From NCBI RefSeq assembly GCF_002777255.1, contig NZ_CP017634.1:5964903-6028902 (forward strand): DNA of 64,000 nt, read 5' to 3'. The notes beneath the pieces are model-generated. The model was not told the origin of the DNA. It searched no databases and saw only the letters and a program-made list of their open reading frames with translations. The DNA is from Candidatus Formimonas warabiya. Lineage in GTDB: Bacteria; Bacillota; Dehalobacteriia; Dehalobacteriales; Dehalobacteriaceae. The position numbers and the translations under genes are program-made. Positions 25,215-34,849 of this stretch are shown here, in pieces (the first letter of the stretch is position 1; every line of letters starts with the position of its first letter).

Positions 25215-26843
25215 ATGGACAAGAACAAAAAATTCATTCCTAAGACCATAGAGGAAGTGACAAAAGACTTTGGGCTGCTAGGCCGGGTTGATCCGGCGGT
25301 ATTCATTATTTCTGCCGTTTTGATCGGTATTTTCGTGATTTGGGGAGCTATTGACACCAAAAGCTTAATGACATACGCAAATGCGGGGTTGGCTTATATC
25401 ACTAAGAGATGGGGCTGGCTCTACATGTCCGGTACTTTGTTTTTTGTCTTCTTTTGTATCTTTATGGCCTTCAGCAAATTCGGGAAGATTAAGTTAGGCA
25501 AACCGGATGATGTTCCTGAGTATTCCACAGCCTCATGGATTTCTATGTTGTTTGGCTGCGGTATTGCGGTAGGACTGGTTTACTGGTCCGTGGGAGAACC
25601 GCTTTACCATTACTACGCCGGGCCTTCCTATGCCGGAACAGCGGGAAGCACCCATGCGGCAGAATGGGCCATGGCGATATCTTTCCTTCACTGGGGCATC
25701 AGCCCCTGGTGCATTTACCTGGTTTGCGGCCTGGCCATGGGGTTGATTATCTATCGGAAAAACATGCCGGCCCTGGTCAGTTCCTGCTTTTATCCGATTT
25801 TTGGAGACAAAATTTATGGACCTCTGGGAAAAGCGATTGATATCAGCGTGCTGGTGGCGACCATTTTTGGCACAGCCACTTCAGTAGGGTTAGGTACTCT
25901 TCAGTTTAATGCCGGCCTCAACTGGTATTTCGGCGTGCCGAATACAGCTACTTGGAACGTGATTTGTCTGGCTGTGGTGGTTTTCTGTTATCTTTGCTCC
26001 GCCTGCCTCCCCATCGAAAGAGGAATTCGGATTGGCTCCAATGCCAGTATGATTGCTTGTATGGGGCTGTTATTGTTTGTCTTTATCCTTGGCCCGACTA
26101 CCTTCATTTTAAACAACTTTGTCAACGCCTTAGGCCTTTATGTGCAAAATTTTATCACCATGAGTCTATTTTTGGATCCGGTCAAACAGGAAGGCTGGGT
26201 TGGCGGTTGGACCATTTTTTACTGGGCCTGGTGGATTGCCTGGGCTCCGGCGGTAGGCATGTTTATCGCCAAGATTTCCAAGGGGCGCACGATCAGAGAA
26301 TTCTTTATCGGTGCCATGTTTGCTCCCTGCCTGATTGATATGGTCTATTTCTGCGTGTATGGTTCTACCGGTCTTCATTTTGAATTAATGGAAAAAACGA
26401 AGAATTTAATCTGGGCGGCGGTGCAAAAGGATGTCCCCACCGGGCTCTATTCATTGCTGGGCCAGTTTCCCGGAGGCAGCCTGGTAGGTATTGTCAACCT
26501 TTTTGTCATCTTTACCTTCTTTGTGGTGTCCGCTGATGCCATCACCATTGTGCTGGGGATGCTGTCCAGCGGAGGAAATCCTGAACCCAAGACCAGCCTA
26601 AAGATTTTTTGGGGCATATTAATGGGGGCGGTTACCGGAGTTTTAATGCTGGCCGGCGGCCTGGGCCCTATGCAAACGGCGTCAATTCTTGCGGTTTTTC
26701 CCGTCATGTTTATCATGCTGGGGATGTGTTACGTGATTGGAAAATTTGTCAAAGAAGAGATCACTTTTTACGAGCCGACATCCAAAGAGTATGTGCAGGA
26801 TAAACAGGAAGTTGTGCATCCGGGAACGGGACAAACTGTTTAA
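25215..26843 (+). CDS. BCCT-family betaine/carnitine-type transporter
   Basis: A 542-aa carrier with about twelve membrane helices. It has the BCCT sequence around 'YWSVGEPLYHYY' and the TM8 signature 'FYWAWWIAWAPAVGMFIA', the aromatic box that holds a trimethylammonium group. It imports betaine-type compounds using Na+ or by exchange. Third gene of the MttB1-OCD-BCCT operon and therefore probably its substrate importer rather than an osmotic device; its C-terminal tail is short, unlike osmosensing BetP. The start at 25215 follows GAGGGGGAT; an earlier GTG/ATG at 25182 would add 11 residues without a better site. Confidence 0.9.
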   Translation: MDKNKKFIPKTIEEVTKDFGLLGRVDPAVFIISAVLIGIFVIWGAIDTKSLMTYANAGLAYITKRWGWLYMSGTLFFVFFCIFMAFSKFGKIKLGKPDDVPEYSTASWISMLFGCGIAVGLVYWSVGEPLYHYYAGPSYAGTAGSTHAAEWAMAISFLHWGISPWCIYLVCGLAMGLIIYRKNMPALVSSCFYPIFGDKIYGPLGKAIDISVLVATIFGTATSVGLGTLQFNAGLNWYFGVPNTATWNVICLAVVVFCYLCSACLPIERGIRIGSNASMIACMGLLLFVFILGPTTFILNNFVNALGLYVQNFITMSLFLDPVKQEGWVGGWTIFYWAWWIAWAPAVGMFIAKISKGRTIREFFIGAMFAPCLIDMVYFCVYGSTGLHFELMEKTKNLIWAAVQKDVPTGLYSLLGQFPGGSLVGIVNLFVIFTFFVVSADAITIVLGMLSSGGNPEPKTSLKIFWGILMGAVTGVLMLAGGLGPMQTASILAVFPVMFIMLGMCYVIGKFVKEEITFYEPTSKEYVQDKQEVVHPGTGQTV

Positions 26844-26871
26844 CCTGACGAGCATCATTCTGACCCCTCAA

Positions 26872-26906
26872 AAAAATTTCCCCGGCTTAATGCCGGGGAA
26901 ATTTTT
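26872..26906. terminator. bidirectional terminator
   Basis: AAAAATTTCCCCGGC-TTAAT-GCCGGGGAAATTTTT, a perfect 15-bp stem with A and T flanks, between the convergent BCCT and MttB2 genes. Confidence 0.9.
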
Positions 26907-26921
26907 ATTTAACGATATATT

Positions 26922-28331
26922 TTATAGTTGAATGTACGGCCTGGGATCAAAACCTTTGGCAACCAGCACATCCACAAGTTTCTGGTCCGTTTCTTTTTCG
27001 AGGGCCGGTTTTTCATAAGCGGCAAGCATTTTTTCCACCCTATTCTGGATGTGTTCTGCCAACAGTTCGTTAGGATCTGTCATGACCCTGCCCCGCAAGC
27101 TGATTTCAGGCAGGAAGGGTTCTTTTCTGCAGTTTTCCATAGTATGCTCGGTGCCCAGGAAATGGCCGCCGATGCCGACTTCTTTTATCACCTGCACTGC
27201 TAACGTATCTTGAGAAATATGAATCCCCTGAATAAATCTTTTGACCATGCCGATAATTTCCAAGTCGACGATAAATTTTTCATAAGACATGGAATTGTAA
27301 CTATCGAGAATTCCCGCGCTGTGAATGATGAAATTAGTTCGGGCCTGGGCGGTGGCCATCAAAGTCATCATGCTTTCGTAACCGCTTTGGACGGAAAGGC
27401 TTTTGGCATCGGAAAGGGCGCCTCCTCCCCGGCAGGGAAGGCCGTATGCTTTGGCTAATCGGGCACTGATTGTATAGCACAAAGCCCCCTCAGGAGAGCC
27501 GATGGCAATACTGCCTGTTTTCATGTCGGCGGTAGTGGTTTGATTACCGTATAAGACTGGGCTTCCCTCTCTGATCATTTGAGCAACAGCGATGCCCGTG
27601 AGAATTTCCGCATTACTCAAAGCAATGGTGCCGGCCAGGGTAACCGGACCTGTTGACCCGGCCATGGTACATGAGGCAATTACTACCGGTTGCCCTATTT
27701 TAACATATTCCATCATATTCTCCAGCATATTGGTATCAATAATTAAAGGACTGTTCATGTTGATAATGGTCATAACTCTGGGTTTCCTGATCAGTTCTTC
27801 TTTACCCCCAAAGGCCAGAGCCGCCATTTCCAGGATTGTTTGTGCTTCATTCAGCTCACCGGTGCCTGCCATCAAACATTTGTCCGAACCGGATAAAGAT
27901 AAGTAGAACATCACCGGTCGGGACTTGATACTTACCATGTCGGTAGGCTGTACCACAACTCCGCCGTTAATATTGTGGTATTTGCTTTGGTGAAATAATT
28001 TGATAAAGTTTACATAATCACGCATGAGGGCAGGACGGACTTGACCGTTTTCCTCTATCACCGAGGGAGCCCCATATCCGGGGGCAAATTCAACCTTGTC
28101 CCCGCCCAGAAACATATCATATTGGGGATTGCGGGCGTAGACGGTAAAACCGGAAGGAGCTTTTTTCACCCATGCCATCAATTGTTCTTCGGAAAAATAG
28201 GCAGTTTCCCCGACAACCTTAATCCCGTTTCTTTTCACTAAGTTAAGTACTTCATGATGGAGAATTTTTATGCCGCATTCTGCCAGCAACTGCATTGAGG
28301 CATCATGAATTTTTCTTAAGTCTTCCTGCAC
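26922..28331 (-). CDS. MttB-family methyltransferase 2 (non-Pyl)
   Basis: A 469-aa member of the trimethylamine methyltransferase family without an amber codon. It is clearly diverged from the 22485 protein: it keeps 'HDASMQLLAECGIKI', 'GPVTLAGTIALSNAE' and the C-terminal 'GIGGHFLGTEHTMENC' but differs through the barrel, so a different substrate is likely. It stands alone on the minus strand, convergent with the BCCT gene, and has its own sigma-54 promoter at 28448-28462. The divergent XRE-cupin gene next door could be a further regulator. It would need the corrinoid protein at 21332 or one encoded elsewhere. Confidence 0.87.
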   Translation of the reverse strand: MQEDLRKIHDASMQLLAECGIKILHHEVLNLVKRNGIKVVGETAYFSEEQLMAWVKKAPSGFTVYARNPQYDMFLGGDKVEFAPGYGAPSVIEENGQVRPALMRDYVNFIKLFHQSKYHNINGGVVVQPTDMVSIKSRPVMFYLSLSGSDKCLMAGTGELNEAQTILEMAALAFGGKEELIRKPRVMTIINMNSPLIIDTNMLENMMEYVKIGQPVVIASCTMAGSTGPVTLAGTIALSNAEILTGIAVAQMIREGSPVLYGNQTTTADMKTGSIAIGSPEGALCYTISARLAKAYGLPCRGGGALSDAKSLSVQSGYESMMTLMATAQARTNFIIHSAGILDSYNSMSYEKFIVDLEIIGMVKRFIQGIHISQDTLAVQVIKEVGIGGHFLGTEHTMENCRKEPFLPEISLRGRVMTDPNELLAEHIQNRVEKMLAAYEKPALEKETDQKLVDVLVAKGFDPRPYIQL

Positions 28332-28447
28332 GTTGTGTTTCCCCCTTTTATCAATAATTTTTGGAGAGCGCCTAAGCGTTACGAGGTGCTTTAATCATTC
28401 CATAAAACGCTGCAAAAAGTCTGTCATACCATCCATAGGTTTAAAAA

Positions 28448-28462
28448 GCAAATTTTGTGCCA
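28448..28462 (-). promoter_or_regulatory. sigma-54 promoter for MttB2
   Basis: On the minus strand TGGCAC (28462-28457) and TTGC (28451-28448), the closest match to consensus in the window, about 115 nt upstream of the MttB2 start. Confidence 0.8.
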
Positions 28463-28787
28463 AAAAATCCGATTATGAATTAAAAAAAGGTTTGATCCTT
28501 TAGGCCGGGACGCGGAAGAATAAAGAATGTGTGATGAAATTAGACTTTTTAGCGTCATTTTTTATGCTAAAATAGAAAAAGATTGTAAAAAAATTTTAAC
28601 TTACTTTTACAATTTTGACACAGATACATCAAGAATTTTTCCTGAACAGGGAAAAGTGAATTTTTTCGCATGAATAAACATGGTTTCTCATGAAATAATG
28701 AAAGGGTGAAGGAATAATTTTGCAGATGTGGAATTAATGGAAGGATGAAAGGGTAGCGGGTAGAAAATAACCTCACAGGGGGAAATT

Positions 28788-29345
28788 ATGAATAAGGAAT
28801 TAGGTCAGAAAATTAAAGAAGTCAGAACCTCCAAAGGAATGACTTTAAAGGACCTTAGTGAAAAAACCAACTTGTCCATCAGTTTTTTATCCTTGGTAGA
28901 AAGAGGGTTGGCATCCATCGCCATTGCCTCCCTGCAATCCGTGGCAGAAGTGTTGGGGGTGGATCTGGCTTATTTTTTCAGTATGCCGAGTAAACACGAA
29001 AAAATGATTTGCCGCAGTTATGAACAAGAAGCTGTGCTTGTGGAACACTCTAAGAATGTTTATTGCAGTTTGGCCAGCAATTTTGAAGATCAAAAAATGG
29101 ATCCCATGTTTACCATCTTGCTTCCCGGCCAGCAGAGGTCGGATATTGCTCCCGTTACCCATCATGGGGAAGAATTTTGCTACGTCCTGGAAGGGATCTT
29201 GACGTATATGATTGAGGATAAGGAATATGAACTTTATCCCGGGGACAGTATCCATATTCCTTCTTCCATCCCGCATAATTGGGCGAATTTTACCAATAAA
29301 TTAGTTAAAGTCATCATCGTAGTCTCTCCCAAGATTTTTGAGTAA
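28788..29345 (+). CDS. XRE-cupin transcriptional regulator
   Basis: A 185-aa regulator with an N-terminal XRE/Cro helix-turn-helix (about 5-62, 'GMTLKDLSEKTNLSISFLSLVER') and a C-terminal cupin (about 105-180, 'HHGEEFCYVLEG', 'PGDSIHIPSSIPHNW'). Proteins of this type (PuuR/SinR-cupin) often sense amines or amino acids through the cupin. It is divergent from MttB2 and upstream of the peptidase gene, so it may control either. GGGGG upstream is the ribosome site. A terminator follows, so it forms its own unit. Confidence 0.88.
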   Translation: MNKELGQKIKEVRTSKGMTLKDLSEKTNLSISFLSLVERGLASIAIASLQSVAEVLGVDLAYFFSMPSKHEKMICRSYEQEAVLVEHSKNVYCSLASNFEDQKMDPMFTILLPGQQRSDIAPVTHHGEEFCYVLEGILTYMIEDKEYELYPGDSIHIPSSIPHNWANFTNKLVKVIIVVSPKIFE

Positions 29346-29408
29346 GAAACCAGGCTGGCAAAAGCTTAGCTTGCCGGAAAATGAAGATGAGGTCAATTAC
29401 CGTGAAAT

Positions 29409-29440
29409 AGGCCCAAATGGATTCTGAGGGCCTATTTTTT
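29409..29440 (+). terminator. terminator after the XRE-cupin gene
   Basis: AGGCCC ... GGGCCT followed by ATTTTTTG, just before the sigma-54 site at 29443. Confidence 0.75.
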
Positions 29441-29442
29441 GT

Positions 29443-29457
29443 TGGCATGACTTTTGC
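29443..29457 (+). promoter_or_regulatory. sigma-54 promoter for the peptidase/dipeptide unit
   Basis: TGGCAT (29443-29448) and TTGC (29454-29457), correct spacing. The leader to the peptidase start is about 275 nt, AT-rich, with no gene that I can support. Confidence 0.78.
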
Positions 29458-29745
29458 AATATTATTTGACAGCGAAAAGACTTTGATGGTCCGAGGACTT
29501 TTTTCGGGCCCTGAAATTGATAAAAAAGGTAAAAAATCTGAATTTAAAATAAATTTTATATTACTCAAATCACGGGCAGGAAAACGGACTTTTTCGCCGT
29601 ATTATTTTATATAATTTTAATATAAGTAAATTTAGGATAAAAAATTTTAAGATAGTAAAAATATTGGAATTTTGTCTAAATTTTGACTATTTAATCCTGG
29701 ACCTATTTATTGCAATAATAATTCTAACTATAGGAGGAAAAGAAA

Positions 29746-30849
29746 GTGGCATCAACTTATCAAAAAAGAAGGAGCAATCTGCTAAAATCCATGGCTGATC
29801 AGGGGATTGAGAAGGTGATCGTAGGAAAGCCCCTGAATATTTATTATTTTACCGGCATTATGATCAACCCCTATGAAAGATTTGTGGCGCTATTGCTGGA
29901 TAGCAAAGATGATCATTGCTCTATGATTTTGCCCAGCCTGGAAAAAGAAATTGCCTCCGTAAAAGGGATCCCCGAAATATTGCACCGGGATGACGAGGAT
30001 CCAGTGCTGAAATTGCTGGAAGCTTTAGAAGGGTGCAACACCCTGGGGGTGGAAATGGACTACTTCTCCATGAAATTGGGGGGGCAGTTCAACGAGCAGC
30101 TGCCCAACATGAAATTAATAGACGCGAGTAAGCTGATTGGCAATCTGCGCATCTACAAAGACCAGGAAGAGATTGAGAAAATTCATCAGGCAGCCAGGTA
30201 CGGAGACCAGGCCTTGGATGAAACGAGAGATTTAATTCGAGCAGGACGTTCAGAAAAAGATATTCAGTTTGCCCTCTTCCACGCCATGTCGGCTAAGCCG
30301 GGAGTTGTTACCGATTCCTATGTGATCCAGGTTTTAGGCGGGGAAAGAACGGCAAATCCCCACGGGTTCTGCGCAGATTATGTGTTCCAAAAAGGCGATG
30401 CCGTTGCTCTGGATTACGGGGTGTACTATGATCGATATTGGTCCGATTATTGCAGGACATTCTTTATTGGAAAACCGCATCCTCGTTTAGAAACCATTTA
30501 CAAAATCGTCTTGGAAGCCCAATTGGCTGCCATCGAACAGGTTCGTCCCGGGATCCCGATCAAAAAGGTAGACCTGGCCGCCCGGCAAATTATTGAAAAA
30601 GCAGGCTTCGGCGAATTCTTCATTCATCGGACCGGGCACGGCATTGGCCTGGATATTCATGAATATCCCAAGGTGCACCAGCAAAATGAGGATATTTTGG
30701 AAGAGGGGATGGTATTTACCATTGAGCCGGGAATTTATCTGCCCCAATTTGGCGGGGTACGCATTGAGGATGACGTCGTGGTGACAAAAAACGGTGTCCA
30801 GGTATTGAACAGTTATCCGAAAGATTATCACAGCATGATTCTTGCATAA
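29746..30849 (+). CDS. M24 metallopeptidase, Xaa-Pro type
   Basis: A 367-aa pita-bread protein: an N-terminal creatinase-like domain (about 1-130) and an M24 catalytic domain with the full two-metal ligand set (Asp in 'ALDYGV', Asp in 'WSDYCRTF', His in 'RTGHGIGLDIHEYP', Glu in 'FTIEPGIY', Glu in 'GGVRIEDD'). The complete ligands favour an Xaa-Pro aminopeptidase or dipeptidase over creatinase, which lacks them. It starts with GTG after AGGAGG. A dipeptide ABC transporter begins 160 nt downstream, so the pair would take up and split proline-containing peptides, feeding the proline/P5C route. Confidence 0.85.
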   Translation: MASTYQKRRSNLLKSMADQGIEKVIVGKPLNIYYFTGIMINPYERFVALLLDSKDDHCSMILPSLEKEIASVKGIPEILHRDDEDPVLKLLEALEGCNTLGVEMDYFSMKLGGQFNEQLPNMKLIDASKLIGNLRIYKDQEEIEKIHQAARYGDQALDETRDLIRAGRSEKDIQFALFHAMSAKPGVVTDSYVIQVLGGERTANPHGFCADYVFQKGDAVALDYGVYYDRYWSDYCRTFFIGKPHPRLETIYKIVLEAQLAAIEQVRPGIPIKKVDLAARQIIEKAGFGEFFIHRTGHGIGLDIHEYPKVHQQNEDILEEGMVFTIEPGIYLPQFGGVRIEDDVVVTKNGVQVLNSYPKDYHSMILA

Positions 30850-31009
30850 GGCTTTCCTTTGGCCCTGTCTTCGTACGATCCTTTTTTCACCTGAAAGTTT
30901 TGGAGGCCGGGAGAGGATATTTTAAAATTGAGAGGAATATTTTCATTATTGTGACATTTTACTCAAGGGCAGCGGCAACATAAATAGCCGTACAAGGGGA
31001 GGTGAAAAA

Positions 31010-31942
31010 ATGAGCAAATACGTTCTGAAAAGGATTCTAATCGTCTTTCCCACATTGCTTGCCATCATTTTTATTGTGTTTGGCACCATGAACTTAACTC
31101 CGGGTGACCCGGCCCAGGTGATCCTGGGACAACAAGCGACCCCTGAGGCTGTGAAGAAGCTTAATCATGAGCTGGGATTTGACCGACCTTTTCTGGTCCG
31201 GTACGGGGATTATGTAGTCAAGCTTGTTCAGGGAGACATGGGAAAATCTTATGTCAACGGCAGGTCGGTATTTGAGGAAATAGCTTCCCGTTTTCCCACC
31301 ACTGTTAAGCTGGCCGCCTTTGCCATCTTGTTAGCTGTGCTGATCGGTATTCCCCTGGGTATTTTAGCGGCGGTCAAACAATATAGTGTATTTGATATCT
31401 TGGGCACTTCCGCCGCCATGTTTATGGCGTCGATGCCGCAATTCTGGTTTGGACTGCTGTTAATCCTGCTGTTCGCACTGACGCTAGGGTGGCTCCCTTC
31501 TAACGGTACAGATACCTGGCTGGGTTATATCCTGCCCGCATTTACCCTGGCGATTCCAGTGTCGGCCTCCATCCTACGTATGACCCGGACCACAATGCTG
31601 GAGACGCAAAGACAGGACTATATCCGTACTGCCCGGGCGAAGGGACAGACCGAGTGGAAAATAGTATTCCACCATGCCCTGAAAAATGCTCTGCTGCCGG
31701 TGGTTACGGTGGCGGGGATGGAGTTCGGATGGCTTTTAGGAGGCGCGGTGGTGATCGAAACCGTCTTCTCCATCAACGGAGTGGGTAAATTAATCATCGA
31801 CTCCATCAGGATGAAAGATGTTCCTCAAGTGACGGGTTGCGCCCTGTTTCTCGCCTTTTTCTTCATGATGGTGATGCTGCTTGTTGATATTCTTTATGCC
31901 TATATCGATCCCCGCATCAGGGCGCGATATCAAAAAGGTTAG
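31010..31942 (+). CDS. dipeptide/oligopeptide ABC permease DppB-type
   Basis: A 310-aa integral membrane protein with about six helices, the N-terminal DppB/OppB stretch ('MNLTPGDPAQVILG'), the 'RYGDYVVKLVQGDMGKSY' outer region, and the coupling EAA loop ('DYIRTARAKGQTEWKI', then 'HHALKNALLPV'). First of four transporter genes with tight spacing, preceded by GGGGAGGTG. It forms the pore with the next gene's product. Confidence 0.9.
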   Translation: MSKYVLKRILIVFPTLLAIIFIVFGTMNLTPGDPAQVILGQQATPEAVKKLNHELGFDRPFLVRYGDYVVKLVQGDMGKSYVNGRSVFEEIASRFPTTVKLAAFAILLAVLIGIPLGILAAVKQYSVFDILGTSAAMFMASMPQFWFGLLLILLFALTLGWLPSNGTDTWLGYILPAFTLAIPVSASILRMTRTTMLETQRQDYIRTARAKGQTEWKIVFHHALKNALLPVVTVAGMEFGWLLGGAVVIETVFSINGVGKLIIDSIRMKDVPQVTGCALFLAFFFMMVMLLVDILYAYIDPRIRARYQKG

Positions 31943-31963
31943 ACTGAGGAGAGGGAAGTCGAA

Positions 31964-32860
31964 ATGAATACTACAACGGAAACTACAACCATTTCCATCA
32001 AGAAAAAGTATAAGAAGAAAAGCAGGTTCAGGGATACCTGGAAGCGGATGAAAAGGAACAAGATTGCCATGTTCGGCCTGACCATATTTGCCGTGATCCT
32101 GTTTTTCACCATATTTGCCGACCTGATTGTGCCCTACCAGGCAGCATTGGAGCAGAACATCGCCATCCGTCTGCAGCCTCCTACGGCGGACCACTGGTTT
32201 GGTACCGATGTATTTGGCCGGGATATGTTTGCCCGCATTATCCACGGCACGCGCAACTCCCTGATCATGGGCATCGGCGCCGTGATTGTAGGCATTTCCC
32301 TGGGCGGCCTCTTTGGTGCAGCGGCAGGATACTACGGCGGGATCATCGATATGATCATCGGCCGGGTGATGGACACGATTATGTGTATTCCCTTTATGTT
32401 GATGGCCCTGGCCATTGTAGCGGCACTGGGACCGGGACTGGTGAATGTATTGATTGCCCTGATGCTGTCCATGGTTCCCTACTATACCCGGGTGATCCGC
32501 TCGGCCATCTTAACGGTGACCGGGCAGGATTTCATTGAAGCGGCCAAAGCATGCGGCACTCCGGACCGGTATATTATCCTGAAGCATATTCTGCCCAATG
32601 CTATTGGTCCCGTGATTGTGCAGACCACAATGTCGGTGGGCAGCATGATCATTTGGGCAGCGGCCATGAGCTTTCTGGGCATGGGCATCCAGCCCCCCAC
32701 TCCTGAATGGGGCTCCATGCTTTCCGAGGGCAAAGACTATATGCTCTATTCACCTCATCTCGTCATATTTCCCGGCATGGCCATTGTTTTGACCGCGCTT
32801 TCCATTAACCTGATGGGCGACGGGCTGAGAGACGCCCTGGACCCCAGACTAAAGGATTGA
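31964..32860 (+). CDS. dipeptide/oligopeptide ABC permease DppC-type
   Basis: A 298-aa permease with a Lys-rich N-terminal tail (about 10-25) before the first helix, the DppC marker 'HWFGTDVFGRDMFARIIHG' and the EAA loop ('FIEAAKACGTPDRYIILKHILPN'). It lies 21 nt downstream of the DppB-type gene. The two permeases with the two ATPases downstream make a typical peptide/nickel-class importer. Confidence 0.9.
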   Translation: MNTTTETTTISIKKKYKKKSRFRDTWKRMKRNKIAMFGLTIFAVILFFTIFADLIVPYQAALEQNIAIRLQPPTADHWFGTDVFGRDMFARIIHGTRNSLIMGIGAVIVGISLGGLFGAAAGYYGGIIDMIIGRVMDTIMCIPFMLMALAIVAALGPGLVNVLIALMLSMVPYYTRVIRSAILTVTGQDFIEAAKACGTPDRYIILKHILPNAIGPVIVQTTMSVGSMIIWAAAMSFLGMGIQPPTPEWGSMLSEGKDYMLYSPHLVIFPGMAIVLTALSINLMGDGLRDALDPRLKD

Positions 32861-32870
32861 GGTGGATAGG

Positions 32871-33848
32871 ATGGATGACAAGCTTTTAGAGATAAAAAAC
32901 CTCAGTGTAATTTATAAAACCGATGAAGCCATTGTGCATGCGGTCAATAGAATCAATTTCGAGATCGGCACGAAGGAGACGATCGGACTGGTCGGTGAAA
33001 CCGGAGCAGGAAAGACCACAACTGCCCTGGCGGTCATGCAGCTTCTTCCGGAGCGGACCGGAAGCATTTCCGAAGGCGAGATATTCTTTAAAGGAGAGAA
33101 CCTCTTAAAAAAATCCAAAAACGAAATGAGACTGACGCGGGGGGCCAGAATGTCTATGATTTTCCAGGATCCCATGACATCCCTGAATCCCATTGTCCCC
33201 GTAGGGGAGCAGATCAAAGAATCCCTGGAGATCCACAATCATGATAGAAAGAATAAAAAAGAGCTGGAAGCCCGGGTGGATGAACTGCTTACCCTGGTGG
33301 GGATCCAGCCCAGGAGAAAAGGGGAGTTTCCCCATCAATTCTCCGGGGGCATGAAACAGCGGGTGGTGATAGCCATTGCCCTGGCATGCAATCCCGAGCT
33401 ACTCATCGCCGATGAGCCCACCACTGCTCTTGACGTTACCATCCAGGCCCAGGTACTGGCGCTAATGGCAGAACTTAAAGAAAAGCTGAATACTTCCATG
33501 ATTATGATTACCCACGACTTGGGTGTCGTAGCGGAGACCTGCGACAAAGTAGCGATCATGTATGCGGGAGAGATTGTAGAAAGAGGGACGGTACAAGATA
33601 TATTTGAAGGAGAGCAGCATCACCCCTATACCCTGGGCCTTTTTGGCTCCATCCCTGATCTTGAGATCGAAACGCCCAGGTTGAGCCCCATAGACGGATT
33701 GATGCCCGACCCGACCAATCTGCCCACCGGCTGCAAATTCCATCCCAGATGCAAATCATGTATGGAGATCTGTAAACAAAGGCAACCCGAGGCATATTCC
33801 TTTGATGCGCATGTCATCGCCTGTCATCTCTATGCTAAGGAGGTATAA
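32871..33848 (+). CDS. dipeptide ABC ATPase DppD-type
   Basis: A 325-aa ATPase with Walker [10 protein letters not shown], signature FSGGMKQRV, Walker B '[13 protein letters not shown]', an H-loop 'MITHDLGVV' and the C-terminal oligopeptide extension with a four-Cys cluster ('[15 protein letters not shown]') that in relatives can bind Fe-S or zinc. The start at 32871 follows GAGGTGG. It works as a heterodimer with the next ATPase. Confidence 0.9.
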   Translation: MDDKLLEIKNLSVIYKTDEAIVHAVNRINFEIGTKETIGLVGETGAGKTTTALAVMQLLPERTGSISEGEIFFKGENLLKKSKNEMRLTRGARMSMIFQDPMTSLNPIVPVGEQIKESLEIHNHDRKNKKELEARVDELLTLVGIQPRRKGEFPHQFSGGMKQRVVIAIALACNPELLIADEPTTALDVTIQAQVLALMAELKEKLNTSMIMITHDLGVVAETCDKVAIMYAGEIVERGTVQDIFEGEQHHPYTLGLFGSIPDLEIETPRLSPIDGLMPDPTNLPTGCKFHPRCKSCMEICKQRQPEAYSFDAHVIACHLYAKEV

Positions 33849-33851
33849 GCA

Positions 33852-34799
33852 GTGGAGCCATTACTCAAAACCAAAGATCTAAAAAAATATTTCAAAGTAA
33901 ACAGCGGCCTTCTTCATGCGGTAGATGGGGTGAATATTGAGATCAAAGAAGGGCAAACCTTAGGTGTCGTCGGTGAGTCGGGCTGCGGCAAATCCACACT
34001 GGGGAGAGTAGTGCTGCGGCTTTTAGAAGCGACTTCCGGCGAGGTGCTTTTTCAAGGCGAAAACATCCTCAAATATGACCGGCAGGAAATGCAGAACATC
34101 CGCCGGCAAATGCAAATCATCTTTCAGGACCCTTTCTCCAGCCTGAATCCCCGCATGTCGGTATTTGACCTGATTGCCGAACCCCTGGTCATGAACCATA
34201 TCTATAAAAATAGCCGGGAAATGACGGAAAAAATACTTAGCCTCATGGAGACGGTGGGACTGGCGGAACGCTTTGTCAATACCTATCCCCACGAGATGGA
34301 CGGGGGACGCCGGCAGCGGGTAGGCGTGGCCCGGGCCCTGGCCTTAAGCCCCAAATTCATTGTTTGCGATGAGCCCGTATCTGCCCTTGATGTGTCGATA
34401 CAGGCCCAAATTCTAAATCTGCTCATGGACTTGCAGGAAGAAATGAAACTGACCTACATGTTCATTACCCATGACCTTTCCGTAGTCAAGCACATTTCCA
34501 ATGAAATCGCCGTGATGTACCTGGGACAATGTGTAGAACGGGCAGAATCAAAAGAATTATTTAAAAACCCCATGCATCCATATACCAAAGCACTGCTTTC
34601 GGCCATACCGGTGCCCAGGCTGACGGGCAAGAAAGAGAGAAAAATTATCCGTGGTGAGGTATCGGATCCCATTAATCCCAAGCCGGGCTGCCGATTCGCT
34701 TCCCGGTGCGATTATTGCACAGACAACTGTCTGGGACAGGATATTCCGCTGAAAGACCAGGGCAACGGTCATTTTGTGGCATGCCGTCTTTATCCGTGA
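33852..34799 (+). CDS. dipeptide ABC ATPase DppF-type with altered signature
   Basis: A 315-aa ATPase, partner of the DppD-type protein; Walker [10 protein letters not shown], Walker B '[13 protein letters not shown]', H-loop 'FITHDLSVV', and a Cys-containing C-terminus ('[11 protein letters not shown]'). The ABC signature reads MDGGRRQRV where this family normally has LSGGQRQR. The Ser that contacts the ATP gamma-phosphate is replaced by Asp, which could weaken one of the two ATP sites. It starts with GTG 3 nt after the preceding stop. Confidence 0.88.
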   Translation: MEPLLKTKDLKKYFKVNSGLLHAVDGVNIEIKEGQTLGVVGESGCGKSTLGRVVLRLLEATSGEVLFQGENILKYDRQEMQNIRRQMQIIFQDPFSSLNPRMSVFDLIAEPLVMNHIYKNSREMTEKILSLMETVGLAERFVNTYPHEMDGGRRQRVGVARALALSPKFIVCDEPVSALDVSIQAQILNLLMDLQEEMKLTYMFITHDLSVVKHISNEIAVMYLGQCVERAESKELFKNPMHPYTKALLSAIPVPRLTGKKERKIIRGEVSDPINPKPGCRFASRCDYCTDNCLGQDIPLKDQGNGHFVACRLYP

Positions 34800-34849
34800 T
34801 CCAAACAGCCTTCAGGCTGGGGATATAAAAAAGAGGGGGTTAAAAATTT

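Noticed and set aside
29746-30849. Creatinase for breakdown of a methylated amine
   Set aside because: All metal ligands of M24 peptidases are present; creatinases have lost them.
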